A DNA stretch of 64,000 bases from Gammaproteobacteria bacterium (GCA_018816095.1 JAHIWP010000072.1:62001-126000), one strand, 5' to 3'; shown: positions 7,792 through 16,978, numbered from the stretch's first letter. Notes: generated by a model not told the origin, from the sequence alone. Made by a program: numbers and translations.

Positions 7792-9663
7792 TCAGCGTTG
7801 TGCGGTCTTGTTATCCCAGCTTGGCAGCTTGAATACCCAGAACGAGCCGCCTTGCGCGACCGGTTTGGTCAGCTCGGCCATGTCGCCGCCCCACAGCGGT
7901 ACTGCTCCGCCGTAACCGGTGGTTACGCCGATGTACTGCTCGCCATCCTGTTCCCAGGTGATGGGCGGGGAGATGATTCCGGTGCCGGTCTGGAACTTCC
8001 ACAGCTCCTTGCCGTTCTTCGCGTCGAAGGCCTTGAAGTAGCCGTCGCCAGTGCCGGTGAACACCAGATTGCCCTTGGTGGCCAGTACGCCGGCCCACAG
8101 TGGCAGTTTTTCCTTGTGCTCCCAGACGACCTTGCCGGTGGTCGGGTTCATTGCCCGCAGGATGCCGACGTGGTCTTCGAACAGGCGTTTGATGCGGAAG
8201 CCCATGCCCAGGTAAGCGGAGCCCGCCTTGTAGTTGGCTTCCTCGGCCCAGTAGTCCTCTTTCCAGTGGTTGGCCGGCACGTAGAACAGGCCGGTGTCCT
8301 GGCTGTAGGCCATCGGGTTCCAGTTTTTGCCACCGAGGAAAGGCGGCGACACTTCTACCGATTTGCCTTTGGCTTCACCCGGCTCCGGTTTTGGTGGGCG
8401 TTGACCTTCGTTTTCCACCGGGCGACCGGTTTTCAGGTCGATATGGCTGGCCCAGGTGATCTTGTCGACGAAGGGGAAGGCGTTTTGCAGCTTGCCGTTG
8501 GCGCGGTCGACTACATAGAAGAAACCGTTGCGGTCGGCGTGGGCGGTAGCCTTGACGGTTTTACCGGCCTTGTCCTTGTAGTCGAACAGCACCAGTTCGT
8601 TGTTGCCGGAGAAGTCCCAGGCATCGTTCGGGGTGTGCTGGTAGAACCACTTCACTTCGCCGGTGGACGGGTCTACGCCAACCTGGCCTGAGGTGTAGAG
8701 GCTGTCGTAGTCCTTCGGATCGCCACCGTCGGCGGTACGCGCCCAGCCGTTCCAAGGGGCCGGGTTGCCGGCACCGATGATGATGGTGTTGGTTTCCGCA
8801 TCGAAGCTGGCGCTCTGCCACGGTGCGCCACCGCCCTGGCTCCAGGCGGCCTTCTTGCCGGTTGGGTGGCTGGGATCATCCGGCCAGGAAGGGGCTTTGA
8901 CGTCGCCGGTTGGCGTGCTGTCTTTGCCATTCAGGCGACCCATGTGGCCTTCGACAAATGGACGCATCCAGACTTCTTCACCGGTTTCCGGGTCGCGGGC
9001 GAACAGCTTGCCGACCACGCCGAACTCATCGCCAGAACTGCCGTGAATCAGCAGGGTCTTGCCCGATACCTTGTCCTTCACCAGGGTCGGCGCGCCGGTC
9101 ATGGTGTAGCCCACTGCGTGGTCACCAAACTTCTTGTTCCACAGCACTTTTCCGGTGTCTTTATTCAAGGCAACGACACGGGCGTCTAGGGTGCCGAAGT
9201 AGACCTTGTCGCCATAAATTGCGACGCCGCGGTTGACCACGTCACAGCATGGACGAATGTTGTCCGGCAAGCGGTGGTTGTAGGTCCAGAGGCGCTTTCC
9301 AGTCTTCGCGTCGAGAGCAAAGACTCGTGAATAGGAACCGGTGACGTAGATCACGCCATCGTGCACCACACCTTGGGATTCCTGGCCGCGCTGCTTTTCA
9401 TCACCGAAGGAGAACGACCAGGCGGGAGTCAGTTTGTACACGTTGTCGGCGTTCACTTGAGCCAGCGGACTCCAGCGCTGGGCGTTGGTGCCCATGCCGT
9501 ACTGCAGCACATTATTGGTGCTCAAGTGGTCGTTGGCGATGTCGTCCCAAGTGACGTTTTTGGCCAGCGCACTGCCACTCAAGGCCAGGCCGCCGGCCAG
9601 TAATAGGCTGTGGATGGCGAGCGCCATGGGACGTGGCGAGCTGGGTAACGGTCTTGTTGTCAT
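7792..9663 (-). CDS. exaA: PQQ-dependent ethanol dehydrogenase, calcium type
   Basis: 623 residues from ATG at 9663, the length of P. aeruginosa ExaA; a longer in-frame start at 9804 lacks a signal-like N-terminus. The signal peptide ends at about residue 34 (LALSGSALA). The eight-bladed quinoprotein propeller has W-motif repeats, vicinal Cys139-Cys140 (RPCCD), metal ligands Glu213 and Asn300 (NPAPW) and catalytic Asp350 in WDFSGNNE. These equal mature 105/106, 179, 266 and 316 of the ExaA structure. Ser352, two after the catalytic Asp, marks a calcium enzyme. It oxidises ethanol and other alcohols in the periplasm and passes electrons to cytochrome c550 (divergent gene at 9973). Confidence 0.95.
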   Translation of the reverse strand: MTTRPLPSSPRPMALAIHSLLLAGGLALSGSALAKNVTWDDIANDHLSTNNVLQYGMGTNAQRWSPLAQVNADNVYKLTPAWSFSFGDEKQRGQESQGVVHDGVIYVTGSYSRVFALDAKTGKRLWTYNHRLPDNIRPCCDVVNRGVAIYGDKVYFGTLDARVVALNKDTGKVLWNKKFGDHAVGYTMTGAPTLVKDKVSGKTLLIHGSSGDEFGVVGKLFARDPETGEEVWMRPFVEGHMGRLNGKDSTPTGDVKAPSWPDDPSHPTGKKAAWSQGGGAPWQSASFDAETNTIIIGAGNPAPWNGWARTADGGDPKDYDSLYTSGQVGVDPSTGEVKWFYQHTPNDAWDFSGNNELVLFDYKDKAGKTVKATAHADRNGFFYVVDRANGKLQNAFPFVDKITWASHIDLKTGRPVENEGQRPPKPEPGEAKGKSVEVSPPFLGGKNWNPMAYSQDTGLFYVPANHWKEDYWAEEANYKAGSAYLGMGFRIKRLFEDHVGILRAMNPTTGKVVWEHKEKLPLWAGVLATKGNLVFTGTGDGYFKAFDAKNGKELWKFQTGTGIISPPITWEQDGEQYIGVTTGYGGAVPLWGGDMAELTKPVAQGGSFWVFKLPSWDNKTAQR

Positions 9664-9851
9664 GGTTGTGGTTTCCCATCGTGGTGGTGAAGGTTGCAGG
9701 TCCTGTTCTGTTGGCGACCTGGCGAGCCGATAGTGGAACCACGGGGATTGCGCCGAAACGGAAAAACTCCCGCCTGCGCCGGGAAGAATGCCCAAACCGG
9801 GCATGACTTAGCCTTGCTGCCAAAGCCACCTGTCATGGGGTCGCAAGCCCT

Positions 9852-9868
9852 ACTACCAAGGGACTAGT
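9852..9868. promoter_or_regulatory. Operator-like motif in the exaA-exaB divergent region
   Basis: ACTACCAAGGGACTAGT, an imperfect inverted repeat with a 7-base centre that is identical (CAAGGGA) to the centre of the pedH site at 15061. It lies 105 bases before the exaB start and 189 bases before the exaA start. A candidate site for the exaE-type regulator (inference). Confidence 0.5.
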
Positions 9869-9972
9869 CGCGGGCCACCAAAGCAGCATTCGGCGGGCGC
9901 GGCGCTGTTTCTAAGATGCTCGCAAGCAAGCTCCGTACGAGCTGTGTGCGTGCATTCGATGAGGCCTTGAAC

Positions 9973-10392
9973 ATGACAATTAAAAAGAACACCGGTTTTG
10001 CTCTGCTGCTGCTGGCCTTCTCGGCCAACCTCTGGGCGCATGGTGATGTGGTGCCCCAGGCGGTGAAGACCGACGGTCTGGAGCCGCTGGGCGAAGAATG
10101 GCGTGATGAGAACCCCTACCGGGGCAACCCGCGCGCCATCGAAATTGGCTCTTCGGCCTACAACCAGAACTGCGCGGCGTGCCATGGCCTGGAAGCCAAA
10201 TCCGGTGGCATTGCCCCGGACCTGCGCCTGCTCGAAGCCGGCATCAGCGGCGATGAGTGGTTCAAGGAGCGGGTGATCAATGGCGCCGTGCGTGATGGTC
10301 GGGTGTATATGCCGAAAATGGCCGACTACCTCAGCCAGGAAGCGCTGTGGGCCGTGCGCAGTTACCTGGAGAGCGTGGCCATCGAGGAGTAA
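9973..10392 (+). CDS. exaB: Cytochrome c550, electron acceptor of the ethanol dehydrogenase
   Basis: 139 residues starting MTIKKNTGF at 9973; a start at 9916 would precede the signal peptide with unrelated residues. The signal peptide ends near ANLWAHG. A single class-I haem motif CAACH is at 67-71, with a likely axial Met in VYMPKMADYLS. Monohaem c-type cytochromes at this position take electrons from PQQ ethanol dehydrogenase. It is divergent from exaA and five bases ahead of the next gene in an apparent operon that reaches 13407. Confidence 0.92.
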   Translation: MTIKKNTGFALLLLAFSANLWAHGDVVPQAVKTDGLEPLGEEWRDENPYRGNPRAIEIGSSAYNQNCAACHGLEAKSGGIAPDLRLLEAGISGDEWFKERVINGAVRDGRVYMPKMADYLSQEALWAVRSYLESVAIEE

Positions 10393-10397
10393 TCGGC

Positions 10398-11294
10398 ATG
10401 GCTCGGCGACTGGTGTGGCTGGGGCTGTGGTGTTCTGCACTGCTGGCGGTCTGTACGCCGCTGCAGGCGCAGGTGCGCAGCTATGACTCGATTGTCGAGT
10501 CCGGTGTGCTCAAGGTGGCGCTGTATCAGGATTTCGCGCCTTACAGCTTTCAGCAGGACGGGAAATCCCGTGGCGTCGACTATGAGGTCGCCGAGGCTTT
10601 GGCCGCAGGTCTGGGGCTCAGGCTTGAAGTGATCTGGGCACCGCCGGGCGAGAAGCTCGATGATGACCTGCGTGATTACATCTGGCGCGGGCATTACCTG
10701 CGTCCGCACGAACTGGCCGATGTGATGCTGCGCGTTCCTTATGACCGCGAGTTTTCCTACAAGAGCAACGAGTTCGGCGAGCTGGTCAACGAACTGGTGG
10801 TGATGTTCGGCCCGTATCAGCGTGAGCGCTGGCAGGTGGCATTCGACCGCCGCCGGCTGGACGCGGTGCCCAGTGTGGCGGTGTTTCAGCGCCACCCCAT
10901 TGGTGTCGAGGTGGAAAGCGTGCCGTCCTTTTATCTGTCATCGGTGAAAGACGGCATGCTCAGCCAGCAGACCCATCACTACAGCAATGTTCAGCAAGCG
11001 TTCGCGGCGATGAAAGCCGGTGAAGTGGATGCGGTGATGGCGCTGCGCGGCGAGGTCGACTGGCAGCTCAAACTGGCGGCTGACGAGCAACTGGCGCTGG
11101 CCGAGAACGCTTACCCGGACATGGGCAAGCAGGTCTGGGACATCGGCATGGCGGTGCATGAAAGCAATCGGCAATTGGCCTATGCCCTGGAAGAAAAGCT
11201 CGAAGAGCTGATTCTCGCCGGGGAGCTCAAGCGTATCTATGGCCACTACGGTCTGCGTTATGAGTTGCCGGGGTTGTACCAGGAGGTTGAGTAG
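10398..11294 (+). CDS. Quinoprotein-associated family-3 solute-binding protein
   Basis: 298 residues from ATG at 10398 behind GAGGAG. Signal peptide to about LQAQ. The rest is an extracellular solute-binding family-3 fold: SGVLKVALYQDFAPYSFQ, GVDYEVAEALAAGLGLRLEV, and late FAAMKAGEVDAVMALRGEV. It matches the MoxJ-like proteins linked to PQQ alcohol dehydrogenases, which for methanol dehydrogenase have been tied to enzyme maturation. No permease or ATPase gene is adjacent, so a chaperone or accessory role for the dehydrogenase is more likely than transport (inference). Confidence 0.82.
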   Translation: MARRLVWLGLWCSALLAVCTPLQAQVRSYDSIVESGVLKVALYQDFAPYSFQQDGKSRGVDYEVAEALAAGLGLRLEVIWAPPGEKLDDDLRDYIWRGHYLRPHELADVMLRVPYDREFSYKSNEFGELVNELVVMFGPYQRERWQVAFDRRRLDAVPSVAVFQRHPIGVEVESVPSFYLSSVKDGMLSQQTHHYSNVQQAFAAMKAGEVDAVMALRGEVDWQLKLAADEQLALAENAYPDMGKQVWDIGMAVHESNRQLAYALEEKLEELILAGELKRIYGHYGLRYELPGLYQEVE

Positions 11295-11326
11295 GGCTGC
11301 AGGTCAACGGCACCGGGAGGTGTGGG

Positions 11327-12082
11327 ATGGAACTGGATTGGCGTTCATTTCTACTGCTGGCGCTGTTTGCCGTGCCCTGGGACAGCTGGGGCAGCCAGCG
11401 CGACCCGGTCACATCGGTGATGTGGGACTACTACCACGAGCGTCTGCTGGGCGGCGAAGCCTTTGTTTTCGATGAGCGGGTCAAGCTCAGCGCGCCGCCG
11501 TTTGCCGAGGACGCGCGGCAGGTGCCGATTCAGATCGACGCCAGTGCCTTCGACGGTCAGGTGGTGCGCATGCTGGCCTGGGCCGAACTCAATCCGATTC
11601 CACAGATCTTCGATTTCCAGCCGGGTGAGCAGGTGCTGCCACGGCTGGCCATCCGCATTCGGGTCGAGCAGGCCACGCCGCTGCGGGTGGCGGTACTGAC
11701 CCGTGACGGGCTCTGGCATGTCGGTTCGACGCAAATCGATGCTGCCGGTGGCGGCTGCACAGCCCCCAGTGTGGTGCGCGCCCAGGCCGGTTGGGAGGAG
11801 CATCTGGGTGAAGTGCTCGGCAAGCGCTTTGTCCTGGCTGATGCCAACCGCCTTCGCGTGCAGGTGGCGCACCCCATGGACAACGGCCTGGTCGGCGGTA
11901 TTCCGGAATTTTTTCTCAACCAGGCGCAGTTGCGTGATCGCAGCGGCAACACCCTGGCCAGCCTCGAACTGTTTCCCGCCGTCAGCGAAAACCCGACCAT
12001 CAGCCTGGATGTAAAGGGCAACGTCGAGACCGAGCTATGGTTGCGTGACAACAACGGCAATGAATTCAAAGCCGAACTCTGA
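11327..12082 (+). CDS. Quinoprotein-associated SoxYZ-like fused carrier (copy 1)
   Basis: 251 residues with an N-terminal signal-like stretch (MELDWRSFLLLALFAVPWDS) and GGGAGG upstream. Residues about 30-145 resemble SoxY, ending in GGGC with Cys144 where SoxY has its sulfur-carrying GGCGG cysteine; here the motif continues into the protein instead of ending it. Residues about 160-251 resemble SoxZ (VQVAHPMDNGL...FPAVSENPTISLDV). In true Sox systems SoxYZ carries sulfur intermediates; no SoxXAB is encoded here. The family is known as PQQ-dehydrogenase-associated, but its cargo is unknown. Confidence 0.82.
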   Translation: MELDWRSFLLLALFAVPWDSWGSQRDPVTSVMWDYYHERLLGGEAFVFDERVKLSAPPFAEDARQVPIQIDASAFDGQVVRMLAWAELNPIPQIFDFQPGEQVLPRLAIRIRVEQATPLRVAVLTRDGLWHVGSTQIDAAGGGCTAPSVVRAQAGWEEHLGEVLGKRFVLADANRLRVQVAHPMDNGLVGGIPEFFLNQAQLRDRSGNTLASLELFPAVSENPTISLDVKGNVETELWLRDNNGNEFKAEL

Positions 12083-12100
12083 AAGCCACAAGGACCTGCC

Positions 12101-12418
12101 ATGATCAAAGTCAGCGTGCTGTACCCCAATACTCCCGGTGTGCGTTTCGACATGACCTATTACTGCGAGCAGCATATGGCGATCGTGCGCGAATGCCTGG
12201 GCAGCGCGTGCCAAGGCATTGCCGTGGACGCTGGCCTGGCCAGCGCCACGCCCGGTGAGGCCGCGCCCTATATCGCCATGGGGCATCTGTATTTCGACAG
12301 CGTGGCGGTGTTCGAGCAGAGCTTTGCCCCGCACGCGGCACGGATCATGGGCGATCTGCCGAACTTTACCGACAGCCAGCCGCTGGTGCAGATCAGCGAG
12401 GTCCGCCTCGCGCCCTAA
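12101..12418 (+). CDS. EthD-domain protein
   Basis: 105 residues: MIKVSVLYPNTPGVRFDMTY and YCEQHMAIVRECLG, with the dimeric alpha+beta barrel pattern of EthD proteins (YPN..G..FD..YY...H). No signal peptide, so probably cytosolic. It lies 18 bases after the SoxYZ-like gene in the same direction. EthD-like proteins occur in varied degradation operons with poorly known roles; I cannot assign a reaction. Confidence 0.78.
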   Translation: MIKVSVLYPNTPGVRFDMTYYCEQHMAIVRECLGSACQGIAVDAGLASATPGEAAPYIAMGHLYFDSVAVFEQSFAPHAARIMGDLPNFTDSQPLVQISEVRLAP

Positions 12419-12477
12419 ATGGCGGTTCTGCCCTGGGCAGCCCAGCACGGCGCTGCCCGTCTTATCGCGAGGTGCTT

Positions 12478-13407
12478 ATGCGCTGGATACTCATACTGGC
12501 GGCGCTGGCCAGCGCCTGCGTGCACGCCAATCCGCTCGCCTACGACCTACAGCCCCGGCAGATTGCCGATGGCGTGTGGCTGTTTGAAGGCAGCACGGAC
12601 AACTTCTCCCAGGCCAATGGCGGCAATATCGTCAACACCGGGTTTATCGTCACCGATAAAGGCGTTGTGGTGATCGACAGCGGGCCGTCGCGGCGTTACG
12701 GCGAGGTGATGCGCCAAGCGATTGCCCGCGTCACTGACAAGCCGCTGCTCAAGGTCATGCTGACCCATCATCATCCCGACCATGTGCTGGGCAATCAGGC
12801 CTTCAGCGATGTGCCGATTGCCGCCTTGCCCGGCACCACCGCGTTGCTGGTAGAGCAGGGCGATACCATGGCGGAGAACATGTACCGCCTGGTGGGCGAC
12901 TGGATGCGCGGCACCGAAGTGCTGCTGCCCACTGAGAGCCTTGAGCCGGGAATGCTTGAGGTAGGCGGGCGGACGCTGCAACTGCTGGCCCTGAGCGGCC
13001 ACACCGGGGCTGATCTGGCGATTCTCGATGTGCAGAGCGGCGTGCTGTTTGCCGGTGATCTGGTGTTTTATCAACGTGCCCTGACCACACCCGGCACACC
13101 GAGCCTGGCCACCTGGCTGGCGGATCTCGACCAGCTGCAGCACCTGCCCTGGAAGCAGATCGTGCCCGGCCATGGCCCGCTGGCCAGCGATGCTGCGCCC
13201 TTTGCCCAGATGCGTGATTACCTCGGCTGGCTGGACGGCGTCATGCGCAGCGGTGCCGAGCAGGGCGCGGAAATGAATGAACTGATCCGCACCGCCATCC
13301 CGGAACGCTTTGCCGGCGTAAACCTCAGCCGTTATGAGCTGATCCGCAGCGTCAGTCATCTCTACCCGCGTTATGAGCAGGCCGCGATGCAGCGGGTGGA
13401 TCGCTAA
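12478..13407 (+). CDS. Quinoprotein relay zinc metallohydrolase (SoxH-like MBL fold)
   Basis: 309 residues. ATG at 12478 has GCGAGG six bases upstream, better than the GTG at 12472. A signal peptide MRWILILAALASACVHA is followed by a metallo-beta-lactamase fold: zinc motif HHHPDH in LTHHHPDHVLGN, GHTGADL, FAGDLVF and PGHGPL. It matches the SoxH-related hydrolases that co-occur with PQQ dehydrogenases and SoxYZ-like carriers. A thioester or persulfide on the neighbouring carrier is a plausible substrate, but this is inference. Confidence 0.82.
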   Translation: MRWILILAALASACVHANPLAYDLQPRQIADGVWLFEGSTDNFSQANGGNIVNTGFIVTDKGVVVIDSGPSRRYGEVMRQAIARVTDKPLLKVMLTHHHPDHVLGNQAFSDVPIAALPGTTALLVEQGDTMAENMYRLVGDWMRGTEVLLPTESLEPGMLEVGGRTLQLLALSGHTGADLAILDVQSGVLFAGDLVFYQRALTTPGTPSLATWLADLDQLQHLPWKQIVPGHGPLASDAAPFAQMRDYLGWLDGVMRSGAEQGAEMNELIRTAIPERFAGVNLSRYELIRSVSHLYPRYEQAAMQRVDR

Positions 13408-13439
13408 GAAAAACTGCGATACCCAGATGCGGTGGCTCT

Positions 13440-13457
13440 GTACCACGAGTGTGGTAC
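13440..13457. repeat. Perfect inverted repeat in a convergent gap
   Basis: GTACCAC-GAGT-GTGGTAC, a 7-base perfect stem with a 4-base loop, 33 bases past the metallohydrolase stop. No T-tract follows. It could help terminate the plus-strand operon. It contains TACCA in both orientations, resembling the local operator motif, but sits between gene ends. Confidence 0.5.
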
Positions 13458-13496
13458 GTCTGTATTTATCGACACAGACGTGAGGTGCTCTTGCTT

Positions 13497-13590
13497 CGTA
13501 GGGTGCGCCGTGCGCACAAGTCATTACTCGTCTAATTGGGGGTATGTCCGCGCAGACGTTGAATCCCGGTGCGCGCAGCGCACCCTACGG
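13497..13590. repeat. Facing pair of dispersed GGTGCGC repeats
   Basis: CGTAGGGTGCGCCGTGCGCAC at about 13498-13518 and GGTGCGC-GCA-GCGCACC with CTACGG at 13568-13590 face each other in inverted orientation between two convergent genes. This is the usual layout of a REP-like pair. Related single copies are at 7688 and 22239. Confidence 0.6.
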
Positions 13591-13616
13591 GTTGTCCCTG
13601 GCAACACATGATTGGC

Positions 13617-14870
13617 TTAGCGCAGCTGCAATTCCTCGCCGCGCTCCTGCTGCCACTCATCCTGGCTCGGCGCGGCCTGGTCGCCGTCCATATGGTGGAT
13701 GATGTCGAAGTAGTGCTGCTTGAACGGGTCGAGCATCACGTCGTCACGCTTGCGTACCCGTACCGCATAGATGCTCTGCACGTTCTGATGGTCGAAGGCG
13801 CGCCACTGCTGCTGCCCCTTGAGCAACTGGTAACTGTGGTCTTCCAGGGTGCTGATCAGCCGTTCGCTGTCCAGGCTTTGCGTGCGCTGCACGGCATCGG
13901 CCCATTGCTTGACGATGGAGTAGGCGGAGGCGCTGGTGCTGCCGGGGTACTCCTGATAATCGCTGATATAGCGCTCAACGAATTGCTGGCCCTGGGCGAT
14001 GTTGTCCTGGCTGGGCAGGTTCCAGGTCCAGGCTTCGGTGCCGATCACGCCCTCCATCACCAGCGGCCCGGCCTGCTGCACCACGCTCTTGGTCAGGTTG
14101 GGCACGATGATCTGCGTACGTTGCTTGAGGCCCATGTTGTGCACCATGCGCATGCTGCGCTGCAGGTTCTCGCCGAGCAGCACCAGCACGAGGATATCCG
14201 CCTCGCTGCGGGCCGCTTTATTGAGCGCCGCCAGGTACTGCTCACGGCGCACCAGACCACTGGGTAGCGCAGTACGGCCATGGCGTGCGCGGTCGGTGCT
14301 GTTGGTGGCCAGGCGCAGGGCGTTTTCCATGCTGCGGCCCCAGGCGTCATCGACAATGATGTAGTGGTAGCGCTGGCGTGGCATATGCCAGGACAGGTAT
14401 TCGCCGAGCACCCGTGCACTCATCCAGGCGCTGTTGGACTCCCGGAACAGATAGCGATGGCCGGCCAGGCCGGTCACTTCATTGGCATAGCTCAGGGTGG
14501 CGAAGTACAGCAGGCCGCGCTCGCGGGCGCGTCGCCCGGCGGCTATCGCCTCTTCACTGGTGGCGCCGCCAAACACCATGCGTGCGTCCTGGTTGGCGAA
14601 GTAATCGACATTGCTGACGGCCTTGTCGGCCTGCGAGCTGGTGTTCTTGCTGAGCAGCTCCAGCGGTTTGCCGAGCACGCCACCTGCTTGGTTGATTTCG
14701 TCCACGGCCAGCAGTGCACCACGGCGCAGCTCGAGACCTTCATCCTTGTAATTGCCGGTACGTGGGTAGTTGAGGCCGATCTTGATGGGCTCGGCCTGGG
14801 CAAGGTTGCCCAGGTCTACCAGCAGCAGGCAGCTCAACAACAGGTGGCTGAGTGGGGTGGTGCGGCCCAT
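13617..14870 (-). CDS. Branched-chain-type ABC substrate-binding protein
   Basis: 417 residues from ATG at 14870 with AAGGAGC upstream. The signal peptide MGRTTPLSHLLLSCLLLVDL runs on to AQA, then PIKIGLNYPRTGNYKDEGLE, the hallmark of type-I periplasmic receptors (GALLAVDEINQAGGVLGKPLEL). It is divergent from pedH with no permease or ATPase genes beside it. It may serve the transporter at 611-4343 or act as a sensing or accessory protein. The ligand is unknown. Confidence 0.82.
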   Translation of the reverse strand: MGRTTPLSHLLLSCLLLVDLGNLAQAEPIKIGLNYPRTGNYKDEGLELRRGALLAVDEINQAGGVLGKPLELLSKNTSSQADKAVSNVDYFANQDARMVFGGATSEEAIAAGRRARERGLLYFATLSYANEVTGLAGHRYLFRESNSAWMSARVLGEYLSWHMPRQRYHYIIVDDAWGRSMENALRLATNSTDRARHGRTALPSGLVRREQYLAALNKAARSEADILVLVLLGENLQRSMRMVHNMGLKQRTQIIVPNLTKSVVQQAGPLVMEGVIGTEAWTWNLPSQDNIAQGQQFVERYISDYQEYPGSTSASAYSIVKQWADAVQRTQSLDSERLISTLEDHSYQLLKGQQQWRAFDHQNVQSIYAVRVRKRDDVMLDPFKQHYFDIIHHMDGDQAAPSQDEWQQERGEELQLR

Positions 14871-15060
14871 ATGGCTTGCTCCTTAGCGTGGGGGAGTAGC
14901 TTTCTAACGGCTGGGCCGGGGGCTGGGTATGCTCTTTTCAGGGGGCTGGGCTAGCACTTAAGTCGGCCAGGCCATGTGCCGGTACGGTGTGGGTGCACAT
15001 CCGGGCGGGAAAATTGCCTGCGTGGCAGGTGCGTCAGGCAGCGATAAAACGGGCGGTATT

Positions 15061-15077
15061 GCTACCAAGGGAGTAGC
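15061..15077. promoter_or_regulatory. Operator-like motif upstream of pedH
   Basis: GCTACCAAGGGAGTAGC: perfect inverted arms GCTAC/GTAGC around CAAGGGA, the best example of the cluster's shared motif. It lies 108 bases upstream of the pedH start and 190 bases upstream of the divergent gene at 14870. The 314-base gap holds no other clear feature. Confidence 0.55.
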
Positions 15078-15184
15078 TAAATCGGTACTGCGTTCAATTG
15101 TTGGGGGAGGCTGGGCAGCCAAGAATCTGTGGCAGATCGGGAAAAATTCCCGGTGATAACAATGAACCCGCAGAGGTAGCCGCA

Positions 15185-16960
15185 ATGAAACACTCCGGTT
15201 TTCGCCAATCCTTCGTTCTCAGTGCCTTGTGTAGCGCAATGCTCGTGGCCGCCGCTCCAGCCTGGGCGGTGACTGATCAGGAAATCCTTAACGATGTGAA
15301 CACCACCGATGAGATCGTCACCAATGGTATGGGCCTGCAGGGTCAGCGCTACAGCACGTTGACGACCCTGAACACGGATAACATCAAGGACCTGCGTCCG
15401 GTCTGGACCCTGTCCTTCGGTGGCGAAAAACAACGCGGCCAGCAAGCCCAGCCGATGATCAAGGACGGCGTGATGTACGTGACCGCCTCCTACTCGCGGG
15501 TATTTGCCGTGGACGCCCGCACCGGCAAAGAACTGTGGCAGTACGATGCGCGCCTGCCGGATGACATTCGCCCATGCTGCGACGTGATCAACCGCGGGGT
15601 GGCGCTGTATGGCGACTTGGTGATTTTCGGCACCCTCGACGCCAAGTTGGTGGCCCTGAATAAGGACACCGGTAAGGTGGTCTGGCGCAAGAACGTGGCG
15701 GATCACAAGGCCGGTTACTCAATCACTGCTGCGCCGCTGGTGGTCAATGGCAAGCTGATTACCGGGGTTTCCGGTGGTGAGTTTGGTGTGGTCGGCAAGA
15801 TTGAAGCCTACGACCCGAAGAATGGCGAGTTGCTGTGGAGCCGACCAACCGTTGAAGGCCATATGGGCTATGTCTATAAAGACGGCAAGGCCATTGAGAA
15901 CGGCATCAGCGGTGGCGAGGCCGGTAAAACCTGGCCGGGTGACCTGTGGAAAACCGGCGGTGCCGCACCGTGGTTGGGCGGCTACTACGACCCGGAAACC
16001 AACCTGCTGCTGTTCGGTACCGGTAACCCGGCGCCGTGGAACTCGCACCTGCGCCCTGGCGATAACCTCTATTCCTCCTCGCGTCTGGCCCTGAACCCGG
16101 ATGACGGCACCATCACCTGGCACTTCCAGACCACCCCGCATGACGGCTGGGACTTTGACGGGGTCAACGAATTGATCTCCTTCAACTATGAGGAAGGCGG
16201 CAAGACCATCAAAGCCGCGGCCACCGCTGACCGTAACGGCTTCTTCTACGTACTCGACCGCACCAACGGCAAGTTCATTCGGGGCTTCCCGTTTGTCGAC
16301 AAGATCACCTGGGCTAAAGGCTTGGATAAGAACGGCCGGCCGATCTACGACGACAGCAACCGTCCAGGCTCGCCGGACGCGGCGAAGAAGGGCACCAGCG
16401 TGTTCTCTGCGCCGGCCTTCCTTGGCGCGAAAAACTGGATGCCCATGGCCTACAGCCAGGACACCGGCCTGTTCTATGTGCCATCCAACGAGTGGGGCAT
16501 GGACATCTGGAACGAAGACATCGCCTACAAAAAAGGCGCGGCCTACCTGGGGGCTGGTTTCACTATCAGGCCACTGAACGAGGAATACATCGGTGTGCTG
16601 CGCGCCATCGACCCGAAAACCGGCAAGGAAGTCTGGCGGCAGAAGAACTACGCGCCGCTGTGGGGTGGGGTAATGACCACTAAGGGCAACCTGGTGTTCA
16701 CCGGTAACCCGGAAGGTTTCCTGCAGGCCTTTAACGCCAAGACCGGCGAGAAAGTCTGGGAATTCCAAACTGGCTCCGGCGTACTCGGCTCGCCGGTTAC
16801 CTGGGAAATGGACGGCGAGCAGTATGTCTCGGTGCTCTCCGGCTGGGGTGGCGCGGTACCGTTGTGGGGCGGCGAAGTGGCCAAACGGGTGAAGAACTAC
16901 AACCAGGGCGGCATGCTCTGGACCTTCAAACTGCCCAAGGAGCTGGTCGCCAAGCGTTAA
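15185..16960 (+). CDS. pedH: PQQ-dependent alcohol dehydrogenase, lanthanide type
   Basis: 591 residues from ATG at 15185 (CAGAGGTAG upstream); an earlier start at 15098 would put residues before the signal peptide (ending about APAWA). Vicinal Cys131-Cys132 (RPCCD), metal ligands Glu199 and Asn281 (NPAPW), and Asp323 with Asp325 in GWDFDGVNE are present. The second Asp, two after the catalytic one, is the marker of lanthanide-dependent quinoproteins (XoxF, ExaF, PedH), and the numbering agrees with P. putida PedH. It oxidises alcohols and possibly aldehydes in the periplasm. Substrate range cannot be read from sequence. Confidence 0.93.
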   Translation: MKHSGFRQSFVLSALCSAMLVAAAPAWAVTDQEILNDVNTTDEIVTNGMGLQGQRYSTLTTLNTDNIKDLRPVWTLSFGGEKQRGQQAQPMIKDGVMYVTASYSRVFAVDARTGKELWQYDARLPDDIRPCCDVINRGVALYGDLVIFGTLDAKLVALNKDTGKVVWRKNVADHKAGYSITAAPLVVNGKLITGVSGGEFGVVGKIEAYDPKNGELLWSRPTVEGHMGYVYKDGKAIENGISGGEAGKTWPGDLWKTGGAAPWLGGYYDPETNLLLFGTGNPAPWNSHLRPGDNLYSSSRLALNPDDGTITWHFQTTPHDGWDFDGVNELISFNYEEGGKTIKAAATADRNGFFYVLDRTNGKFIRGFPFVDKITWAKGLDKNGRPIYDDSNRPGSPDAAKKGTSVFSAPAFLGAKNWMPMAYSQDTGLFYVPSNEWGMDIWNEDIAYKKGAAYLGAGFTIRPLNEEYIGVLRAIDPKTGKEVWRQKNYAPLWGGVMTTKGNLVFTGNPEGFLQAFNAKTGEKVWEFQTGSGVLGSPVTWEMDGEQYVSVLSGWGGAVPLWGGEVAKRVKNYNQGGMLWTFKLPKELVAKR

Positions 16961-16978
16961 TTAGCCTGTAGCGTATGA

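Noticed and set aside
13440..13457. Another copy of the exa/ped operator
   Set aside because: Contains TACCA in both orientations but lacks the CAARG centre and lies between the ends of convergent genes, so a 3'-end hairpin is more likely.
12547..13524. 325-residue open frame antisense to the metallohydrolase
   Set aside because: Same codon-bias shadow effect; the plus-strand gene has a signal peptide and complete zinc motif.
15719..16768. 349-residue open frame antisense to pedH
   Set aside because: Shadow of the dehydrogenase; no start site or family features.
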